A stretch of 64,000 nt of DNA from Monocercomonoides exilis (lineage: Eukaryota > Preaxostyla > Oxymonadida > Polymastigidae), in NCBI GenBank assembly GCA_001643675.2, contig LSRY02000037.1, positions 310,001 through 374,000 of the forward strand, read 5' to 3'. Shown here piece by piece: positions 9,411 through 21,718 of this stretch. Every line of letters begins with the position of its first letter. Position 1 is the first letter of the stretch. The position numbers and the translations under genes were made by a program. The notes below the pieces were generated by a model. It saw nothing but the letters and a program-made list of their open reading frames with translations. It was not told the origin of the DNA and ran no database searches.

Positions 9411-11456
9411 CTTAATTACTTTCCTTTCTCATTTCATCTTCCTCAAGTCCAGTTGAATGAACGTGTCGTTGCTCAACCTGCCGAATGTTATTTTGAAAGA
9501 TATCCATTTCATAAAAGAATTCCTTCAATAATCATACGTTTTCGCTGCAAATGCTTCTGTTTCCAAATGAAATAAGCAAAATCGACATCTCTTTTTGATT
9601 GCGAGCCTGCTGATCGACTATTCTCTGCCAAAACACAATTGTTTCCCTTTTCATATGATTTCAGATGATATTCTGTGTCATTTCTTATGTTTCTTTTATC
9701 TTCCAGAAAGGAAAGAAAGACGATGCTTGGTGTTGAATACGAGGGAAGATGAGTTAACTGCAAATAGAAAGATTATGAATGCTTATCGATGAATGCGTTG
9801 AAGAACACGATATGAATGAAATGGAAAAAATTCGTCAAACACACATTTCATCTACAGAATTTTGAATAAAAAGAAAAAAGAGGCTCATAAAATAACAGGC
9901 TGGAGGAAGGAAAGTGAAGAGAAATAAATTTTGTACCAACTGAATAATTTTTTGATTGATGCGCATTTCCATATCAGAGAAGTTATATCTTGATTTAAAT
10001 CAAAGTGAAAAGAAATACTATAGAAGAAGAAGAAAGAGCGAAAGAAGCAAGAGAAAGAATGGGAAGGTGAAGAAGAAGTAGGTGAAGAAGAAAATGAAGA
10101 TAATGATGAAGCTGGTGCTGAATGATCAATATGAAACACAATGGCAGTGTTCGCAAACAGGATTTTTGAATCGGAAGATATGAAGAAAGAACGAAAGAAA
10201 GAAAGAGAATCTGAAAGAGAAATGAATGAAATGAGTTTGACGATGCTCTTTAGACGAGATGAATAACAAAGGTGAACAAGTCTCATCTGAAGAAAATGTT
10301 TTCAAAATGAAAAGACTCGAATTTCATTTCAATCAACAACAACAACAGAAGATTGATCCAATCCACGTTGCAACATGAGAATTTGACAGCCACCAACAAT
10401 AAGTTCTCAAATAAGAAGAAAGCCTTCTTTCCATCAGCCAAATTAAAAAAAAATCGTCAATGAAGAAATCAAAAAAGAATGAGACTGAAAAGAAACCATT
10501 TAATCCACAAAAATGCAACTTCATATGGATTGCATTTGGGAATGACGTTCAAAATAAAAAATCTTTTGTTAGGAATGGAATAATAATTTTTTAAAAATAC
10601 ATAAAAAATAATTAGTATTGCACTGATGAAAAAAATTCTTCAAAAGAACATACATGCACTTTCTCTTTCAAAAACAGAAGATTGTCCAATCACTGATGCT
10701 GTCAATCTCCTTTTCCATTGTTTTGAAGTGCTCCTTTTTCCATCATCCTTTTTTCCCACATAATTATCATGCTTTTGATATGGTCAACCACTTTTTTTCC
10801 TGAAAAAAATATCTCCGAATTTCATTCTTTCCAAGAGCCGTTAAATTGTGGACATTTTTCTTTTTCCTCTCTTATCCAAATGATTTGAAATAGAATTTGT
10901 TTTTCATCTCCTGTTCAAGTTGAATACGGAAAATATGCAATTCTTATGTGCTGATTGTCTCTCGCCATCCAGCACTCTTCTGATTTTCTCCTCAGAAAAA
11001 CATAAAATTTGCGATTTTTAAAATTAATCAGATTCTTGGACTCTGAAAAGATGGTCTATAAAAGTTTCTTCTAAACAAACAGGAACGATAAAAAACGCAT
11101 ACATGCGAATATTTCGATTTTTATAAAAATGTTGTATTTCCTTCAATGATGCTTTTCATAAAAATCATTTCGGCAAATTCCATCATCGATTCCCCTCCGT
11201 CGTTGTCTCGTAACAACGCTCAAAATAATATCGCCTATCCTGCAGAAAATATTCGTTTGTTGATCTCTCATTCCAACAATGGATAATCTCGTTCAAAGAA
11301 AACCGTTCGATCAAAACACCCATTTTAATAAGCGCATAAAGATAAATTGAAATTTTTGTTCTAATTGCATGTTAAAACGGAATATATTGAAAAGGACTGT
11401 ATGCGCGTTCAAAGATAGTATTATTTTCTGAATAAATTGAATTTTGATAAATGTAG
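9411..11456. other. Decayed coding debris and spacer
   Basis: Forward frames at 9595-9790 (YLPERKERRCLVLNTREDEL) and 10020-10120 (Lys/Glu-rich) resemble fragments of coding sequence, but stops occur every 20-60 codons and no splice chain could be built. The rest is AT-rich without repeats I could recognise. Confidence 0.3.
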
Positions 11457-12867
11457 ATGACATCTCGAGCAAAAAAGTTCACTGGTTTGTATTCAATGTT
11501 TCATTTGAATAAATGATAAGTGGATTTCATCTTAAATTTTTGTTAAGAATTGTTTAATGAACTTGAGCATCGCAATGAAGATGAACAAAGAAAGAAAATC
11601 TTTGAAATGAATGGATTAATTGGAGAAATAAATAAAAACGATGTTGAATCTGTTTTCACAAATGAATTGTTCAACAAAATACTCAAAATGATTGAAGAAA
11701 AGAAACTATCTTTGGAAAATGCAATTATGTTGTTGAAGCATGTGGGATATCGCATTGCTTTTAAAAACTTTTACTTTTTTAGTTTTGACGAATCATTGCT
11801 GAGTAAAAGATTCGAAAAGATGATTGTTTTCCAAAAGAAGAAGAAAAATGGAAAGAATGAAAAGCAGCGGACTGATCTTTGCGAATGTTGTCTTCTTCTG
11901 CACTTTCATCTTGGCATTATACCAAAAGAATTACTCAGCGTCTGTGTTCGTTGTATTCTGAAAGACGTCTTTAAGAAAGAAGAAAGCGGGGAAGTTCAAA
12001 AAGAAGTGGAATTAGCCTTGTTGGCTTTAAGTAACGTTTTTCAATGTTGCGTATGAGCATTTAATTTTGCTTTTGAAAAAAATTTTTTCTCATCTTATTT
12101 TTGATTAGAAATTGGAACAAGATCAGTATTTGAATGAAATCAGAGAGATTATTCTGTATCATCAGGAACATCAGAATCTGACGCAACTTGCTTATCAATC
12201 AGCTTGGCAGTTTTTAATTTACAGATTACACAGCAATGAACGCATTGAAAGAGTTGCTGTGAATGAGCTGCATTTTGGAAGAGAAGCAGCAAGAGAAATA
12301 GAAGAGCTCGCAAAAAATGTGGATTGGAAAGGAAATAAAGGAATGAAAAGAAGAAAGGAAGAAAAAGAGGAGACTGTTTTATCGAGATGGCTGCAAACAT
12401 TGGAAGCTTTTTTATCCACATGCAAATTGTGGAATGAAGAACTAACTGGGCTTATGAGAAGTATTACAGATGCATTTCGAGCATCAAAGGAAAGACTCAT
12501 TGAACTTTTCAAGCAATTTATTTATTCGTTAGAAAGCGCTGCGAAAAACAGAGCTGTGGATATTGACATCTTTTTGAGCAAAGGAATTGTTGATGCTATT
12601 TTGGACACTCTGCAAGCCACGTTGGATAACTTCGTTAAAGCAAATTGCATTTGTTTTTTCATTGAACTTTGCGAAAGATTGAATGGAAAGATGGAAAAAA
12701 AGGAAAACGAGACAAAACGAAAAGAAACGAAAAGGAAAATGTTTGAAAGGATGGAAGAAGATGGATACGAAGACTGTATCTTCGAATTTCTCCATTGTTT
12801 GGTTGGAGAGACGAATAAAGATATTTCTTTAATAAATAATCCTGATTTTTGTTTTGTCTTTTGCTAG
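11457..12867 (+). CDS. Three-exon paralogue family, copy B (intact)
   Basis: Exons 11457-11484, 11548-12050 and 12109-12867 with introns of 63 nt (GTTTGT...TTAAG) and 58 nt (GTATGA...TTAG). Phases are 1 then 0, exactly as in copies A and C. The ATG at 11457 opens MTSRAKKFT, and the split codon rebuilds GAA before LFNELEHRNEDEQ. The protein would be 429 residues with no internal stop. Exon 2 carries FNKILKMIEEKKLSLENAI and LLKHVGY; exon 3 carries LNEIREIILYHQEHQNLTQL and ends with TAG at 12865. It is very rich in Glu and Lys and predicted all-helical. The N-terminal 9 residues differ from copy A. Function unknown; family recognised as an oxymonad lineage-specific expansion. Confidence 0.8.
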
Positions 12868-13358
12868 AATATTTTCATTTCAAAATTTGATTGATTTTTT
12901 TATTTTTATTGAATTTTAACTTCATTTAATGAATCAGCAGAACTTTTATTTTTCAGAATTTAAAAGCTTTTAAAAAGAAAGAAAAGTGATTAATTAGCGT
13001 TGTTTTGTAGTTATATTTCTTTTCAGAAGTAATTTTTTTGCATTTGCTGTTACATGAAATGATCACATTTTTTTTCATTTTGTTAGTGATGAAAAGGTTT
13101 TGGAATATTTTTCATTTCAATTTTTTTCCTGTTAATTACTCATTAAATACAAATAAAATTTTTTGTAATAAAAACCTTTTCAAATTTCTATTCTTTATGA
13201 ACACAATAGTGAACATTAGAACTGACGTTTTTTGAAAAATCAAAAAGATTTTTCTTTTCATTTCATACAGAAAAAAACACAACGAAAAAAGCATTTTCTA
13301 TTGAAATTTGTCTTTATAGGAAAACAGAAGGTTATCTGTTCATTTGATATTTTCAATG
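12868..13358. other. AT-rich spacer, nothing recognised
   Basis: A 65-codon hydrophobic frame at 13038-13235 has AT-driven composition (Phe, Ile, Asn) and is not supported as a gene. Confidence 0.4.
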
Positions 13359-13600
13359 TGGGAAATTCTTTTTGAAAAGTGGCAAATATTTGATTATTAA
13401 ATAAATCTAAATTTTCATATTTTTCTCAAATATCTGTTTTTTCTCACGAATCTTCTATGGAACGAATGAAATAGCATTATCGAGAAATAGATTCCTTGTT
13501 GGTGAAGTTTGGCGTTCGCGGATGAAAATTTCATAAAAATATGATATTTTTGATTTATTTGAAATTTAAACATTTGCGACTTATCAAAAAGAATCACCCA
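13359..13600. mobile_element. MITE copy with TGGG...CCCA ends and a CAATG target duplication
   Basis: A 242-nt unit from TGGGAAATTCTTTTTGAAAA to CAAAAAGAATCACCCA, matching 1738-1979 in length, ends and subterminal sequence. It is flanked by CAATG at 13354-13358 and again at 13601-13605, consistent with a 5-bp target-site duplication. Immediately after, at 13606, another partial end starts TGGGTGATTCTTTTTGAAA. Confidence 0.7.
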
Positions 13601-13605
13601 CAATG

Positions 13606-13626
13606 TGGGTGATTCTTTTTGAAATC
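13606..13626 (+). repeat. Partial MITE end abutting the previous copy
   Basis: TGGGTGATTCTTTTTGAAA is a solitary terminal repeat of the same family. It suggests a nested insertion or a partial excision product. Confidence 0.5.
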
Positions 13627-14289
13627 TTAACTTTTTTCTGTGTATTGATTTTTCTAGGGTTGTTTGTCATTGAATAATGATTTTGAATTCAAATTGAACG
13701 TTTGTCAAAACTGTTTTAAAATTGAAGTCGAAGCACAAACAAAGAAGAGGAAATTTTTATTGAGCCATTTCACTTTTCAGTTATCATTATATAATATACA
13801 AGGGATATTTTTGAACAGAAAATTTTAAATGATAAAACATGATTTCAAAAATAATCACACATATTCAAATTATCGTTCAACCAGAATAGGATGGAATTTC
13901 TTTATTTAAAAAAAAATTTTTTTATGTTGGCAACCCTCGAAATTTTCAAAATGACCACCATCTTTATGTATTGTTATGAAAGTACAACAAGAGAAATTCA
14001 ACCTTCACAGATTTATATCTTTTCTTTCTTCGTCTGAATGAAGAAAGCGTTCAACAAGGCAGTTAAGAAAATAAAGAATAATTCAAAAAGGAGGTTTCAA
14101 AGCATCTGATGTATTCAAAGCACGATTAATTTCAAAGAGTGCACACAACAGAGCTGTTGAGGCGAAAAATGAACATTGAGACGTCGGAATAAATGAAAGA
14201 CCCTGGAAAATCAGAAAAATGTTTCGGGATGGTGTATATAAATGTAAATATAAAAAGATTTCATCATCTCGAAGGAACAACTGCAAAGC

Positions 14290-15290
14290 AATGTACAAAT
14301 GCAGTTTGAATTTTTTGTTTCAAATATTAAATTGCTTTTTTATTATAAACAGGAAAGTTTTGTCTATTCTTCAAAAAAGTACGAAAGCGGAAATGAAAAG
14401 GCTGTAAACAAAAAGTGGGGATATTTTTTTATTTCCAAAATAAAAAGATGTTTATTGAAAAAACTCACAAAACTTCCAATAAACAGAATCGAACACTCAA
14501 CAAGGCTCATTTTGCGTCCTTTTTTTGAAGATTTGGAAGAATTATATAAGAAGAAGAAATATATTCTACAATTAATATTTAATCTGGATGAAACTTACAT
14601 CAAAAGAGACACAATTGAATCAACGAAGATAGTTACTCTGCCGGATTGCCCCAGCCCAATTTCTCAAGAAGCACCTCTTCCTCCATCAATTTCTTTGCTT
14701 TTACTTATTTCTGCTGACGGGGAGCATTGCAAGACTTCTGTGATCAGCCATTCTACCTTTCTTCCTCAGGAATATGCACAGGCCAACTCCGACAACTTTG
14801 TTTTTACTGCTTCAACAAAAAAAGGAATGGATTCTTGTTTATTTTTTGATTTATTCAAATTTGTTGTTGTTGATTCCATCGAAAGATGAAGAAAACTTAT
14901 GGGATTATCGAACTTTTCTTCATGCCAGAATATGAACGGTGCATCGACACGCACGAACGAAATTGTTTGGGAGCTGGCAAAGGAAAACAAGATCGTTGTT
15001 GTGTTTCCAACTTTATACAACTTTGAATATAGTGAATCCATTAAATGAAAATGTTAATGCAAATAAAAAGAAATTTATTTAGACTTCTTTTACAGACTTT
15101 GTGCGAAGCAGTGCCGCATCAAACAGATCCAACTTCGTCAAAAAACTTAAAGAAGCATTATCAGAAGCGTTAAAGCCATCTACCATCGTCGCATCTTTTA
15201 AAAATTCTGGCCTTTGGCCCTAAATTCCTGAAATTGTGCTGAAAAGCCTCAGTGAAACATCTCCTATAGAAGATTGCAAAGCTTCCAGAA
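14290..15290 (+). pseudogene. Second-type DDE transposase (pogo/Tc1-like), degraded
   Basis: The long frame 14299-14889 carries FNLDETYIKRDT, a first-Asp block, and SISLLLLISADGEHCKTSVI. It ends at a TGA near 14887. Other frames then give RTNEIVWELAKENKIVVVFP (about 14950), corresponding to the segment after the second catalytic block. The block itself reads NGASTRTN where an Asp is expected, so it appears lost. Around 15110-15235, SSAASNRSNFVKKLKEALSE and ASFKNSGLWP followed by TAA mark the C-terminal helical part. At least two frameshifts and two stops. It differs in sequence from the copies at 1988 and 16800, so it represents a separate transposon lineage. Confidence 0.7.
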
Positions 15291-16799
15291 ACAAAATCCA
15301 CTTGATTGATTACAAAAAGTGCAGAATTTTCGCTTTCGATTTATTTTTTTCTTTTATCCACACAGAACATTTCATTATATCCTTTTTTATAACTGTTTTC
15401 AATAAAAAAATTTCCCGGGTTATCTACTAACGATCTCATTTTATTTTATAATTGTGCATAAAAATAACATTGAAAAATCAATCAATTCTTTTTTTTTTTT
15501 TTGAAATAACCTAAAACTTTTTAAGAACGTTCCTCTGGAGCATGAAAACTTTTTGTCAAAATGAAGCTGAATGCGAAGGTTTTTGATATTATTTGCAAAA
15601 CTTTGAAAAAATTTGCGCTTCAAACTTTGAATTTTGGTTTTTAGTCTTGGAGTTAATTCAACCGAATATTTTGAAAATATAAGTCATAATTTCAGAGTCC
15701 ATTTTTTCCCATCATATATCACATTTTTAAGAGTTAACTTTGAATGTTGATAAACGAACATGGAGATATAAAAACTCCTTTCAAAAATAACTTTTTCAGA
15801 ATATAATCACAAACATCTTTTTTATTTTCAACTATCTTTAATTATTTTTGAAATAATTATTCATCTCTAAAGATATTAAACCTTTGAAGAATCAACGCTC
15901 TTTCAAAAGTTATGATTTCAAAAATCTTCGCAAACATTTATTTGTCTTTGTGAAATAAGGCAATGAAAAATGAATGAAAAAATGGAAAGAATCTTCGTGC
16001 ATTGAAGAATAAAACTGGAAACGAATCTGATCGTATTTGATGTGGTAATATCCAGTTTTGAAAGATTAAAATCAACCATGCTTGTTTTCAGATGCAAGAA
16101 TCCAATTTATACTGATATTAAAGAAAGAAAAAAATATCAAAGAGTTAAAAAGTATTCATGATTCGTGTCAAAAAGCAAATGAAATTGGAGTTTTGGTTTT
16201 TCAACAGATGAAATAATAAGATGGGGTTATTATTTCGCGTATGAATATTTGCTGTAATTATTAATTTTTTGTTTCTGCATTCTTTAAATTATATGCCTTT
16301 CTAATTCTTGTTCCTCTTCACATTTCTTAAAATGTGCCGAAGGATTCAAGAAAAAAATCAAAGATGAGCCTATTGTTGCAAAATGCTTATCATGTGGGTT
16401 CCATTGTTAATTCGAATTGTCTCTGAATCTGATTTTTATCTGAATATATCATTCACTACTCGAAAAAGTTGAAACAAGATTGAAAATAAGAAAAAGAAAG
16501 AATGTCACATTGAAAAAACCATTTGATTACACAAAACACTTTCAGATTTGCAATTGTCACAATATGAATAAATTTTCATTTTTAACTTCACATCATCTTG
16601 ATAGAATGTTTTGAAATTAGAGGACATCGCTTGAGAAAGCTGTCAGAAGAATACAAATATCGAAAAAAATATTCTTTGGCAAAGATGAATCTTCTTTTTT
16701 TTTTTTCTTTCGTAGTGAAGTGAAATTAATAATATCACTGATAAACATTTTGTGTTCAAAAACGACTAAAATGATACCGAAAACTTTTCACATTGCAGG
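15291..16799. other. AT-rich spacer with faint coding debris
   Basis: Around 16330-16400 a frame reads KDEPIVAKCLSCGFHC, hinting at a zinc-finger fragment, possibly the N-terminal part of the transposase remnant that follows. Nothing else recognisable. Confidence 0.3.
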
Positions 16800-17539
16800 T
16801 GTCGTTGCATAAGACTTATATTTTGCACCTGCCATTTGCAACAAAACAAACCTATTTCTCAAAAACAAAAAGTGCAATTTTCATCAAGAGATGGTGTAAA
16901 TGCAAATTCGAACAAATGGATGGATCAAGCATTATTCAGCAAATGTGACATCACAGTTCTTATTCTTGCAATTATTTACAGAAGAAAACTTTTCTATATG
17001 GAATCTCTTCACCACGTTCTTCTTTTAGACTTGCACTCATACTGATTTGATCCACAATAGGGAGACAGTTCAAAGAACCAGAAATTGATGCAGTCACCTT
17101 CGTTCATCATTCAACACCTAAATCATATCAGCTGGACATATGTGTCATTTCAGTGAATAAGTCTGAGCTTTCCAACAAAAACTGCTCTCCATCATACACC
17201 TCCTCATCTGAAAAAAGAACAGCTGTTGCAGATGCGTTGCCATAAGCTTTTAACAATGCATTTTCACATAAAGTGATCAAAAAATAATTCATCAATAGCG
17301 GTATTCTCAATAATGCTTCAGGGTCAGTGCTTATGAAACATCTTAAGTCTCTTCAATTCTCAGTTCCTTCATATTCACATTGTTTCGACATCTTCGGAAA
17401 AGAAATAACAAAAGAACAGCTTCTTAAGGAAAGAGATTCATTAGGAAAAATGCATTTGATGAAAATAGAAGAAATCGTTGAGAAAAATAAGAAATCGAGG
17501 AACAATAGCCTTCTTGAAAAAGTGAAAAGTCCAATATGA
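16800..17539 (+). pseudogene. pogo-like transposase remnant related to the 1988-3140 copy
   Basis: Fragments align by eye in order with the 1988-3140 transposase: NANSNKWMDQALFSK corresponds to the GSGWM region, then IDAVTFVHHSTPKSYQLDIC to the ENIDIVTF...QPLD region, then SSSEKRTAVADALP, KKxFINSGILNNASGS and a C-terminal frame (17327-17539) with YSHCFDIFGKEITKEQLLKE. Several stops and frame changes occur, and the conserved QPLD is replaced. This is an older, more decayed copy of the same lineage. A T/A-rich tract at 17700-17765 (GCCCAAAA...CTCCAATT...CAGTTAT) could be its eroded 3' terminal repeat. Confidence 0.65.
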
Positions 17540-18037
17540 TTCATTAAAGATAATGAAAACAGTTATGATCATTTTTGATAACTTTGAATTCAAAAAATGG
17601 AAAAAGATAAATGAAAAGAGTTTGAGATTTGAGTTTTGAATGCTATTGATGAGTTTCAAGGAATTTAAAAATTTCAAAAAAATCTTTTTCCTTATATAAA
17701 AAAATCCAATAAGAAGATAGCCCAAAAAAAAAAAAAACTCCAATTAAAAAAACAGTTATAAAAATCTCTTTGAAACATTACAGTATAACTTTCATTTAAA
17801 ATTTCAATTATTGCACCAATGTGCAACATTTGGTGAAAAGAAAAAGAAATATCCGAAAAAAAAACAAACATCAACAAATTAAGATTTAAAAACAAAACAA
17901 AAGATGTAATCATTTCACAGCAAAAATAAATAAATACATATTAACACATTGTCTCCTGTAAGGAGAGAGTTTCTCGTTTGCCATTTCTATATCTATCAAA
18001 TCCAATGCTTGTAACTTTTTTTTTATCCAATCAATTT

Positions 18038-20013
18038 TTATCTACGCTCATTAAACTCAACATTTTTTGCTCCTTTAATTTTTTTGGGACCTGTTGGCTT
18101 CTTTATCTTGTCCAACCGAAGCACCTTTACGGATGCTCCATGAGCATGTATCATAATCTAGGTTTTAAACGGAACACATACATATATACAAAAAATTACT
18201 TCAGCCTCTTTCGAATTAAAAATTAAAATTGAGAAACCTGAAATTGAACGCATTTCGGAACCTTTGAAATAAGAACGGGTTGCTTTTTTCGATTCACAAA
18301 GAATGATGCTGTTTTTTTCTTTGTGTTAACCTCGCATGCAACTTGAGATCCCTTTGACTTCCATTCACTGGTCAACTTCTGTCCATCTCTCAAATCTCCA
18401 TTTGGATTCGAGATAATTCCATCTGAATCCAATGCAACATATTGAATTTGGGAATTACTCTCACTTCCCACTGGGGCTGCAAATGGATTTGTTGAGGCAA
18501 ACGGATTCGCACTCGAAGCGAATCCAAATGGATTAGAGGGTGCAAATGGATTTGTTGAAGCAAATGCGTTCGATGTTGCATGAATAGAAGAATGCCCCTT
18601 CATCTTCTTCATCTTCTTCGGCTTCAGCGACGAATCGCGCTTCTTGATTGCGTTCTTCATGTCGCTTTTGTATATTCCCAGAAGGCTATATCCTCTCAAC
18701 TCGAACGTCTCTTTCAAAAGCAGATCCACCCGCCAGATGCCCTTGCTGAACGGATTGCCCAAACAAATGGGAATGACTGATGCTCTATTCACTCGAATGA
18801 GCCGCTCCTTCTGCGACAGCTGTATCTTTTCATCAAGAGTAGGATCATACCCAGATGTCTCTTCAAAGAGAAAATGAAGCGGTCCTCTCATTTCTGAAAA
18901 AAATAAACAACGAAAAATGAAATGTTTCAAAATTTGAATATAATATTTGCAATAAATATTGGATGCAATAATAACAAAAAATCAAAATAAAAACAAAGAA
19001 TGCAAACTTCCTTTCACAGGCTTTTTGTTTTCCTCGTATCCTTCTTTTCCTTTCCCTCCTTCAGATGAAGAAGAAGATGCGAAAGAAGAGCAAGAGGAAT
19101 CAGAGTCACTTTCATCAGAGCAACTCTCATCGGGGCTGCTCTCATCTTTTGAGTCTTCTGATTCGTCTCCATTTTCAGATTCGCACTCTCCCTTGCTCTT
19201 CTTTCCCTGCTTTTTAATTCTGCCTTTCAGCACTTGATCTTCTTCTCCAAAAGGATTTTTTGGAAATTCAGTGAAGCCATCTTCTTCACCTAAACGGTGC
19301 CAAATATTTGATGATTGAGGCCCACCGAATGAAGAAGATGCGGCAGAAAATGATTCAGCTGATGAAATATCAACAGGCAAATGCTCAGCTGCTTTAATCC
19401 CGGAAGTAAAAATTGGCTTTGGCTCTGCTGCTGAACTTTCAAAGCACGGCACACAATTTGGCAACCCAACAGAAATCTCTGAATTGCACATTGGAGCGAA
19501 TGAATGCAAACTGCTTTTTGAAGGAATGACTCGGCGAGCGAGAGAAGAATTAACCTTGCCTATTTCTGATACTCTTGCTGTTTTCGAAGATAAATGAGAT
19601 TGAAAAGACAATTCCTCATTCGTCAAACTCTGAATGGTTTTTTCTCCAAAACCAAAAAATTCTCCGTCTGCATTCTTTGACGAAGTGCTCGAAGCTGTAC
19701 AAAAAAATGTTTTGGTATTTCAATTTTCAAATTGAAAACAAAATTTTGAAAACAAACAGTTCTCAGCAACAACTTCCTCAGCAATCCTACACGCATCAGT
19801 TCCACTCATTCCATATTCTTCCTTGAGGATGTTCCTTATGTCTTCTTCCACTTCCCCAATTTCAATCCCTCGAAGAAGCAAAGCTGTTTCTTTCATCAAC
19901 GAAAAAAATCCTTCTTTTTTTTCCTCGCTTGAATCAGAAATTTCCAGACCCAATTCGCTCAAAGTTTCTTCCCTAGACAATTTGAATCTTTCGGCTATTC
20001 TTAAGAGACTCAT
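18038..20013 (-). CDS. SPRY-like protein with NPF motifs, four exons, complete
   Basis: Minus-strand exons 20013-19758, 19694-19008, 18893-18238 and 18157-18038; introns 63, 114 and 80 nt with donors GTTTGT, GTTTGC and GTTTCT and AG acceptors; phases 1, 1 and 0. The sum is 1719 nt (572 residues plus stop). Residues 1-85 are helical (MSLLRIAERFKLSREETLSE, ubiquitin-associated-domain-like in character). The middle is acidic and Ser-rich. The C-terminal half has a beta-rich SPRY-like core: SVIPICLGNPFSKGIWRVDL, then, after a low-complexity insert, KKKTASFFVNRKKQPVLI and, across the last intron, HGASVKVLRLDKIKKP. Six NPF tripeptides, four of them clustered in the insert, are the classic ligand motif of EH-domain endocytic adaptors. 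The SPRY assignment is from motif shape and from recognising this as a recurrent oxymonad architecture. Role unknown. Confidence 0.75.
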
Positions 20014-21718
20014 AATGTGCTTTTATTCAAATAAACGTGATCAATACCATATGTGCTTTAATTGTTTCGATTTATTTGGAACAGAATTTTTGCATTTATG
20101 AAAAATTCAATGATTAATTCCAAAAATTTTCTCACATCGAATAACTGTAATTCTGGCATCTTCATGCAAAATAAAATATTTGAATATAAAAAAGTAGAGA
20201 AAAATCTTTGAAAGCAATTTGTGGAACAAAATTCATAAAGCAGAGTATTTCTTCCCACTTTAACATCAAATCAACACATATCTCATTTTCACAAAAGTAT
20301 TATTCACTTATAAAATAAAAACTCGTCGAATGAAGAAATATGATATTCAAATATTCTTAAAAAAATGCAAAAAAGAAGATATTGTTAATTTGAAAGATAT
20401 TCGAATAATACGACTTATCTTTTGTGAGAAAACAGAAAATCAAGGATTATCATTTGTCCATTGAGTAAAAAGATTTCAACTTTGTACACTTATTTTGATT
20501 TTTTGTATTTTGAAATAACTTGGTTTTTCTCTTCTGTTTCTTTCTTCTTGCTTCAAGGCTTTCTTCATCTTCCTCCAATTTGTCCTCTTTGACTTAATAT
20601 TTATTTCGTGAATTTCAATTTTAAAAGCTATCATGTGCAGATTATTTCTGTATTTTTTCAAATAATAATAAATTTTCTTTATTTTCAAATTATTCAATGA
20701 AAGATAACTCTTCATTTTCTTCCTTTCATCTGCTCAATTCAACTGGAATCAGTTTATCTATTTTTTTAGTGTAATCAGTTGATAATTGAGATACTATCTT
20801 CAAAAGAATCACTGTTCAAACACAATGAAACTCAGAAAGAAAGAAAAACAATGTTTCGAATTTATTGACTTTCAACAAGAATAAATACCAAAACAGAGAT
20901 TGAGAGTGAAAATGTTTTCCAACCATATGAACAATCCATTTCTTTGCTCGTTTGTCTTTTTCTTCACACCTCCCGCATTCTTCGTTTCGCTTCAATTTAT
21001 TCATCAGTCATTGACAATAAACTGAAAATACAACAGAACAAATAACAACCATTCTCTTCAGGCAATTATTCAAAAGAATCGATGGTGAATCGTAACTTTC
21101 AGTGTGAAATTGGAAAGCAAATAAAAAATGGATATCATCCAGCTGGCCAACTGGCCCTATTCATCCATTTTGTCTCTTTATTTTCAAACAAAATTCTGTT
21201 ATGCACATGCACTCAGAAATAATTATGAAGAATGACCCAAATAACATTCACCATTTCTTCTCTTTTGAATAACTGTTTTTGAATTTGTGAAAAAAAGAAC
21301 TTCAAATCGAATCAAATGAACAAAAGCTGCTGAAAGAAACAGGAGCGTTCAAGTTTCTGTGTTTTGAGAATGATATGCTTCTGCTTGTGGAAATGAAATG
21401 AAACCCAAAACAAAGAAGACATGGAAGATGAAAACTGGGTCAGAGCAAAAATGAAATAAAATGGCGATGTTTCATCAATGCGGAGAAGGAAAGATGAAAA
21501 AAGTCGAAACTCACCAAAAAATACTCACGCTGCATATGACAATGTGATTGTGAGGCATTCTTCAATGATCAAAAAGAAAAACACAAAAGGCCATGCATTT
21601 CAAAGAAGCAGAATTCAATAGCAAATGAGTTAAAAGATAAACAACGAATAAAGAAGATAATAACTTCTTTCTCTTTCAAATTTTGCACTTTGAATAAATC
21701 AATCTCTAATTATTTGTT
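20014..21718. other. Intergenic, possible small minus-strand exon remnants
   Basis: On the minus strand, 21004-20900 reads NKLKRNEECGRCEEKDKRAK, and 20715-20476 a Lys-rich frame (NWRKMKKALKQEERNRREK). Both look like coding fragments but no splice path joins them convincingly. The remainder is AT-rich with no RNA gene seen. Confidence 0.3.
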
